The notes below the pieces were generated by a model. It was not told the origin of the DNA. It worked only from the letters and a program-made list of their open reading frames with translations, and did not search any database. Below, piece after piece: positions 59,069 through 64,000 of a stretch of DNA of 64,000 bases. How positions within the stretch are numbered: position 1 is the stretch's first letter; the number at the start of each line of letters is the position of its first letter. Source of the DNA: Glebionis coronaria (taxonomy: Eukaryota > Streptophyta > Magnoliopsida > Asterales > Asteraceae); NCBI GenBank assembly GCA_025667525.1, contig CM046876.1, positions 85,787,512-85,851,511 on the forward strand, read 5' to 3'. The position numbers and the translations under genes are program-made.

Positions 59069-60415
59069 ATGTCTACTCTAAAATTAACCTCCTCTTCCTG
59101 AAGCCCTAACATCAAGATACCCATGCTAGACCCAGACAACTTTGATCTGTGGAAGTTTAAATTTGAGCAGTATCTTCAAATTCATGACCACACCCTATGG
59201 GAAATTATTGAATATGGAAACACATTCAATAAAGCTGTCAAGATTGCAGCTGCTATCTTGGCAAGATCAACTCCGGGCTCTACTAAAGAGGAACGAAAAG
59301 AAAAACCTGACGATGGAAGAGCTGTCTCATTTGAGGACGTAGCAAAAAGAACGAATGACATGAAAACCTTAAGCATCCTCAAACTCTCTTTGGGACAAGC
59401 CAATCGGTACAAGTATAGAGGATATGATTCTGCAAAAGATCTTTGGGCAGCCCTTCAAGTTGCTTATGGTGGTAATGATAATACTGCCTCAGAGAAAAAG
59501 AAGCAACTCTTGTATGAGTATGCTGTATTTAAAGCCCTTCCCAATTAAAATCTAAGTGGAGTGAGAAGCAGACTTCTTGACATTGCAAGCAAGTTGTCAT
59601 TCATGGGAACAATACACAATGATGCTGATATTATCACCACTTTCCTTAAAAGTCTTGGTGATGTGTGGAAGATTGAAGAAAGGTCTATGATTGCTAATAA
59701 TGCTCACAAAAGTTCCACCTTTGATGATGTTTATAACAAACAGAGGCTTGTAGAAAGTGAAATCCTTTTGGATCAAGGAAGTAAGTTTACCAATGGTAAT
59801 ATGGCCTTCTTCTCACATAGTGAAGGACAATTTGATCAAAGGGAGTCTTACATGCACCCTGTTACTGGATCACCTTGTGTTAACGTTGGATCAAGCTTTG
59901 TCAGCGCCTCATATTCAAACGCTGACACATACAATGTTGACTCACCAAGAGTTAAACCTGCTGGTATTGATCTAGATACTGTGTGTACATACATTGCTTC
60001 ATTGCCCAATGGTTCAGTGATTACATATGAGGACCTTGAGCAAATTAGTGATGAGCATTTGGAGGAGATGGACATAAAGTGGAATATGGCTCTTGCAAGC
60101 ATAAGGGCAAATAGATGGAATCAAATATTCAAGAAGAAGATGACTTTTAATGCTAAGGACACTACTATATTTGATAAATCCAAAGTTGAGTGTTATAATT
60201 GTCATCGAATGGGTCACTTTATGAGAGAGTGTAGATCTCCTAGAAGATCTGATGCTGGAAAACCTTCAAGCCAAATCGTCAAGGTTGAAGATACAAAAGC
60301 TATGGTTGCCATGCAAGACATAGATGGTGTTGGCTGGGATTGGAGCTATTTGGCCAAGGATGAGGAAGAGAACAAGGCTTTGGATGCAAAAAAGGAAGAA
60401 GAGGAGCATGTTTAG
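59069..60415 (+). pseudogene. Copia-B gag
   Basis: One frame from ATG 59069 with in-frame stops at 59099, 59546 and 60413. Residues MLDPDNFDLWKFKFEQYL and LWEIIE mark the UBN2-type Copia gag domain; TLSILKLSLGQ, AKDLWAALQVAYGG and QRLVESEILLDQ continue it. A CCHC zinc knuckle CYNCHRMGHFMREC (60191-60232) follows for RNA binding. Two segments (about 59893-59945) carry the iteron sequence in coding form (FVSASYSNAD, YNVDSP). After 60413 the frame continues without shift into a coiled-coil region. Gag would assemble the particle. Confidence 0.88.
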
Positions 60416-61950
60416 TATGCCCTCATGGCACATTCTTCATCTTCATCAGACAATGAGGTATATGATGATGCTTTTTGTAGTAATGGTTGTCGTCTAAACA
60501 CTGAAAAGCTTAACAAAGAAGTTTTAAAATTAACAACAGATGTTGTTAATGAAAGATGCAAGTTATCTAATTATCAACTTGCTCTTACTCAAATTGAAAA
60601 GACTTTGTCTGAATATAAGAAAATGGAGTTTGACCTAAAAGATCAAATCAATATTTTAACTCATGATTTGAATGCTAGTATTGAGGTTAGAAACATTTTA
60701 GAGAGAACCAATGGTGTTCTACAAACTAAGTTAGATGAGGCTATCAAAAACAAAGATAATGTAGATCTTAAAATCCAGAGATTTGATAAAGCTTCACAAA
60801 CCCTAAAAAAGTGTGTTAGTGAACAAAGAGATTCTAGGTATATGACTGCGATTGGGATGAAAGATTATGCTGGTGTTCCACCACCTGCTGGGAACTTCTA
60901 TGGTGTCCTTAGAAAGGATTTGTCTTGGACTGGTATTCCAGAACTCCAAGAAAAAAAAATTTATTCCTCCACCTAGAGTTCTTACTCCAGTAGAGGAATA
61001 CAAGCAGAAATTAACAGATTTAGACCAATGGAAGAAAGCCAACCCTACCTTGTTTGTTAAGGGTGGCATGCTTAGTGATAGCCCAAATGTGTCTACACCC
61101 ATAAAAGTAACCAATCCTACCACTGGAAAGATTGTTGACCTTGGCTCAAACGCTGTTAGAAATCCTAGCATTAAATATGCAAAAATTTATAGAAAACCTA
61201 GGTCACCAAAAAGTCAAATTAGTGATAATGGGACAGGTTTCTTTTAATCTAGACCTAGAGCTATGTCTAGAAAAGCCTGTTATACATGTGGAATTTTTTC
61301 ACATTTAGCTTATAAGTGTGTCAACGCTTCATAGGTTAACGTTGTTAGCAAGTCAATCATGGTAAAACCAAAACCTTTTGTCCAACAAAGTTCACAAGTA
61401 ATTAGACCAGCTCCATTCTTCACTAAAGGGTCTAATACTTATGGACAAAGGCCCTTTCAGAAGACCAATACATGGTCTAACAGACAATGGGTTCCTATAG
61501 CAAACCCTAGGTTCAACGCTGATAATGGTAATTTCAGCGTTGACAAGAACAAATAAACGCTGACAGGAATGTTTTCAACGCTGCTAGACCAAGTAATGCC
61601 AAATACTTGCAACCAAAGGGAAAGGGGTCTAAAGCTTCTTCTAGCTTATTTTGGAGACCTAAACAAGATCAAAACCCTAATTCAGGTGGGATTTCTATGA
61701 CCTGTAATAGATTTCATTATATTTCAAAGGTCATAACTAAACCAATTAGGGTTAACTGGGTGTTTAATCCAAAAAGGGATGAACAAGGGGTTTTCATAAG
61801 GACTAAGTATGTTCTTGTTGAACAACCAAATGAATCCAAGTCTACTTAGACTTGGGTTCCCAAAGAAAACTAATTTGTTTTCTTTATGTGCAGGGCATTT
61901 AAAAGCAGGTTAATGATCATGGATATTGGGATAGTTGATGCTCTAGGCAC
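60416..61950 (+). pseudogene. Copia-B gag C-terminal part and protease
   Basis: 60425-60976 continues the gag frame as a coiled coil (EVLKLTTDVVNERCKLSNYQ). A run of nine A at 60951-60959 marks a frameshift into the frame FIPPPRVLTPVEEYKQ. That frame has a stop at 61245, a second CCHC knuckle CYTCGIFSHLAYKC (61278-61319), a stop at 61332 and one at 61554. A further shift leads to 61607-61849 (FWRPKQDQNPNS, WVFNPKRDEQGVF). The aspartic protease active site D-S-G-C-S should lie at 61930-61944; its glycine codon position is TGA (61936-61938). Catalysis is therefore lost at the active site itself. The iteron recurs at 61317-61350 and 61516-61592. Confidence 0.82.
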
Positions 61951-62799
61951 ATGACAGGGAAGGAAGATTACTTGACAAACTTTACCCCCATTAAGGATGG
62001 TGACAAAGTGTACTTTGGAGGAGGATATGGAACAATCACTGGCAAAGGCACTCTTATCACCAACAATTTGCGTTTTGAGAACGTATTTCTGGTAAAAGAA
62101 CTTGACTATAATCTGTTTAGTGTATCACAAGTTTGTGATAACAAAAATAAGGTTCTCTTCACTAATACTGAATGCTTGGTGTTAAGCAATGATTTTAAAA
62201 TGCCTGATGAGAAATTCATTGAATATAGAACACCTAGGCATAAGGACATATACAATGTGAATCTTAATGGAAATAGGATCAATAATAATCTGTCATGTCT
62301 ATATGCTAAGACTTCAGTTGATGAGAGTAATCTTTGGCATAGAAGGTTAGGGCACATTAATTTTAAGAACATATATAGACTTGTGAGACATGGTTTAGTT
62401 GATGGGTTACCTGAAAAAGATTTCCACAATGACCATTCTTGTGTTGCATGCCTTAAAGGCAAACAACACAAAGTCTCCTTTAAGTCTAAACCTATGCAGT
62501 CTAGTTCTAAACCTCTTCACTTATTGCATATGGACTTGTTTGGTCCAACTAACATAGAAAGCTTAAATGGTAAATCCAACTGTTTTGTCATCACTGATGA
62601 CTTTTCTAGATTTACTTGGACTTTCTTTTTAGCTTTGAAAAGTGAAACTGCTGATATTATTATTAACTTTATTACTCAGTTAGAGAAAAAGACTGGTAAT
62701 GAGGTTAAGATGCTTAGAAGTGATAATGGTGGTGAGTTTAGACATAAGTTGTCAGATGACTTTTGTGCGAAGAAAGGGATACTAGACAGTTTAGTATAG
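61951..62799 (+). pseudogene. Copia-B protease end, GAG-pre-integrase and integrase core (first part)
   Basis: Continues the protease (HMTGKEDYLTNFTPIKDGDKVYFGGG, ELDYNLFSVSQVCD). The GAG-pre-integrase zinc-binding segment is LWHRRLGHINFKNI...CVACLKGKQ (H-H-C-C). The integrase catalytic core has its first Asp at 62533-62535 (LLHMDLFGP) and second Asp at 62722-62724 (MLRSDNGGEF). A one-base loss near 62783 takes the reading out of frame, and this ORF ends in a spurious tail. The enzyme would insert the cDNA into host chromosomes; order before RT is diagnostic of Copia. Confidence 0.9.
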
Positions 62800-63800
62800 C
62801 TAGAACCCCACAACAAAATGGGGTGGCTGAAAGAAAGAATAGAACACTCATAGAAGCAGCCAGGACTATGTTGGTTGATGCTCACTTTCCCATTGCATTT
62901 TGGGCTGAGGCTGTAAATACAGCTTGTTATGTTCAGAATAGGGCATTAATCAACAAAATCCATAATAAGTCTCCTTATGAACTGTTTTGGAATAGGAAAC
63001 CTAATATTAGTTTTCTTAAATGCTTTGGTTGTCATGTGGTTGTGTTAGACACTAGTGCAGCCTTAGGAAAGTTTAGTGTTAAAGGTGATGAAGGCTATTT
63101 CATGGGTTATTCAGTGTAAAGTAGAGGATATAGAGTTTACATGAAGAAAGAAAAATGTATACTTGAAAAAGTACATGTTAGGTTTTTAGAAAGTAAACCT
63201 AGTGATCCTGAGAGTGGACCAAATTGGTTATTTGACTTGGAACCTCTATCTAGAACTTTGAATTATATGCCTGTTACTAATCCAGACATTGTGAAGATAA
63301 CTTTAAATGTTATGGAAGAACCAGTTGTTGAAATTTCAGGTATACAGGTTGATAAGGAGGTTGTGGAAGAACCGGTTGGTGAGTACGTTACCATTCCTAT
63401 ATGGACAAATGCATTTGCTGCTGCTGCTGCTGCTGAGAAATAAAAAGGTGGTCCACAAGAACAACTAGTTGATAAGGACATGCATGAATCTTCAAGCGCT
63501 AACAAAGGAAAATCTGGCGCTGACAGGCCAAATTCAGACGTTGATGCCTCTGACGTTGACAGACCAAATTCTGGCGTTGATAAGCCAAATTATGACATTG
63601 ACAACACTTTTGGCCATTTGTTCTCTTACAATCTTTTGAACAAGGAGAACCTTCCAGAGTTATTGAAGAGGTTCTTTCAGGAGATGATGGAAGAGAATTT
63701 GGAGATGATATTAACAATATGGACAGTAACATTGAAGACAACACAGTTTTCTAAGGAGGAACACTTACATCTACTATCAAAAATCATCCTCCTTCTCTGA
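62763..63800 (+). pseudogene. Copia-B integrase end and integrase-RT linker
   Basis: The correct frame resumes at about 62784: RQFSIARTPQQNGVAERKNR, with the catalytic Glu at 62829-62831, 35 residues after the second Asp once the lost base is allowed for. Then AFWAEAVNTACYVQNRA and the CFGCHVVV segment. In-frame stops follow at 63117 and 63441, after which the same frame stays open. The linker contains a run of Ala and the repeat SGADRPN/SDVD/SDVDRPN/SGVDKPN (63513-63604), which is the coding form of the 21-bp iteron. Near 63660 another shift occurs. Confidence 0.85.
63495..63604 (+). repeat. 21-bp iterons within Copia-B coding sequence
   Basis: Units such as CTGGCGCTGACAGGCCAAAT, CTGACGTTGACAGACCAAAT and CTGGCGTTGATAAGCCAAAT (each plus T) repeat at 21 bp and keep the frame, giving a seven-residue repeat. 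The core (R)RCGYTGAYAR is the same as in the LTR iterons. Confidence 0.9.
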
Positions 63801-64000
63801 TCATTGGTGATGTACTTTCTCCTGTTCAAACAAGAAGATCTCATCAGAGTCATGATGGTTATATTGCTAATATTCACAAGAAGGTTGCTACCTTTCTTGT
63901 TCAGGCATGTTTGTTTGCCTGTTTTTTTGTCACAACAGGAACCCAAGAAGATTTTTGATGCTCTCAAAGAACCAAGTTGGGTGGAAGCAATGCAAGATGA
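63801..64000 (+). pseudogene. Copia-B start of reverse transcriptase (cut by window edge)
   Basis: After an unreadable join, LIIGDVLSPVQTRRSHQ (about 63800-63850) is the usual segment before Copia RT. The final bases read PKKIFDALKEPSWVEAMQDE in the third frame, the conserved first residues of Copia RT (ALKEPSWVEAMQDEL). Another frameshift separates the two. The catalytic domain lies beyond the window. Confidence 0.8.

Larger units (their letters stand above)
58482..64000 (+). mobile_element. Copia-B LTR retrotransposon (5' part, continues past window edge)
   Basis: 5' LTR, PBS, gag, protease, integrase and the first RT codons are in the standard Ty1/Copia order (integrase before RT). LTR ends match those of Copia-A (TGTTGGGAAT... 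and ...GGGATCAACA), so the two are related, but gag and LTR bodies differ. At least nine stops and several frameshifts make it non-functional. The right end and target duplication are outside the window (left flank CCTCC). Confidence 0.93.

Overview
This is repeat-dense nuclear plant DNA. No host gene, tRNA or rRNA was recognised. Nearly every base can be assigned to LTR retrotransposons that have inserted into one another. The Copia polyproteins (long coiled-coil gag types, and a Copia with a large extra ORF downstream of pol) resemble families I know best from daisy-family (Asteraceae) genomes, so a large Asteraceae genome is my inference; species is not resolvable by eye.

Layout, left to right. 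(1) Copia-A, + strand, enters from the left edge and ends at 5519: C-terminal RT/RNase H (2-799), a 1.16 kb spacer with a candidate internal promoter, a roughly 988-codon additional ORF with two stops (1959-4922), PPT and 3' LTR (4993-5519). (2) Copia-C, - strand, in two blocks: 5520-9443 (degenerate gag plus a tandem array of hairpins) and 34292-35329 (leader with a 39-bp minisatellite, PBS, 5' LTR 35029-35329). (3) Copia-C is split by a Ty3/Gypsy Tekay-like element, Tekay-outer (9444-34291, TSD TAAAG on both sides). Tekay-outer is split inside its RT by a second member of the same family, Tekay-inner (16085-28464, TSD TCGCG on both sides). Both have about 3.4 kb LTRs, an iMet-type PBS, a long (TA)n and heavily decayed gag-pol. 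(4) Gypsy-M, - strand (35330-57551), a related long-LTR element with almost no coding capacity. Its 5' LTR is 54266-57551; only about 35 bp of its 3' LTR remains, butted against Copia-C. (5) An Athila-like Gypsy element (37623-53775, + strand) sits inside Gypsy-M: 3.8-3.9 kb LTRs, tRNA-Asp-type PBS, a long gag/protease ORF and pol broken by stops, near-TSD GTAAC/GTAGC. (6) A 930-bp unassigned interval (57552-58481) with a GC-rich series of perfect hairpins. (7) Copia-B, + strand, from 58482 past the right edge: 5' LTR, PBS, gag, protease, integrase and the first codons of RT, all with stops and frameshifts.

Inferred order of events: Gypsy-M is oldest; Copia-C entered its 3' LTR; Tekay-outer entered Copia-C; Tekay-inner entered Tekay-outer; independently Athila entered Gypsy-M. 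No element in the window encodes an intact polyprotein, so any recent movement must have been driven in trans.

The most unusual signals are not genes. They are (a) a 21-22 bp iteron shared by the Copia-B LTR, Copia-B coding sequence and the Athila LTR, including a 31-bp block matching at 28 positions between the two superfamilies; (b) three separate arrays of inverted repeats, two of them with compensatory changes in the stems; (c) a second motif (CCCCTGCT) recurring in LTR, spacer and ORF of Copia-A; and (d) a CCAAT/TATA pair placed just upstream of the Copia-A additional ORF.
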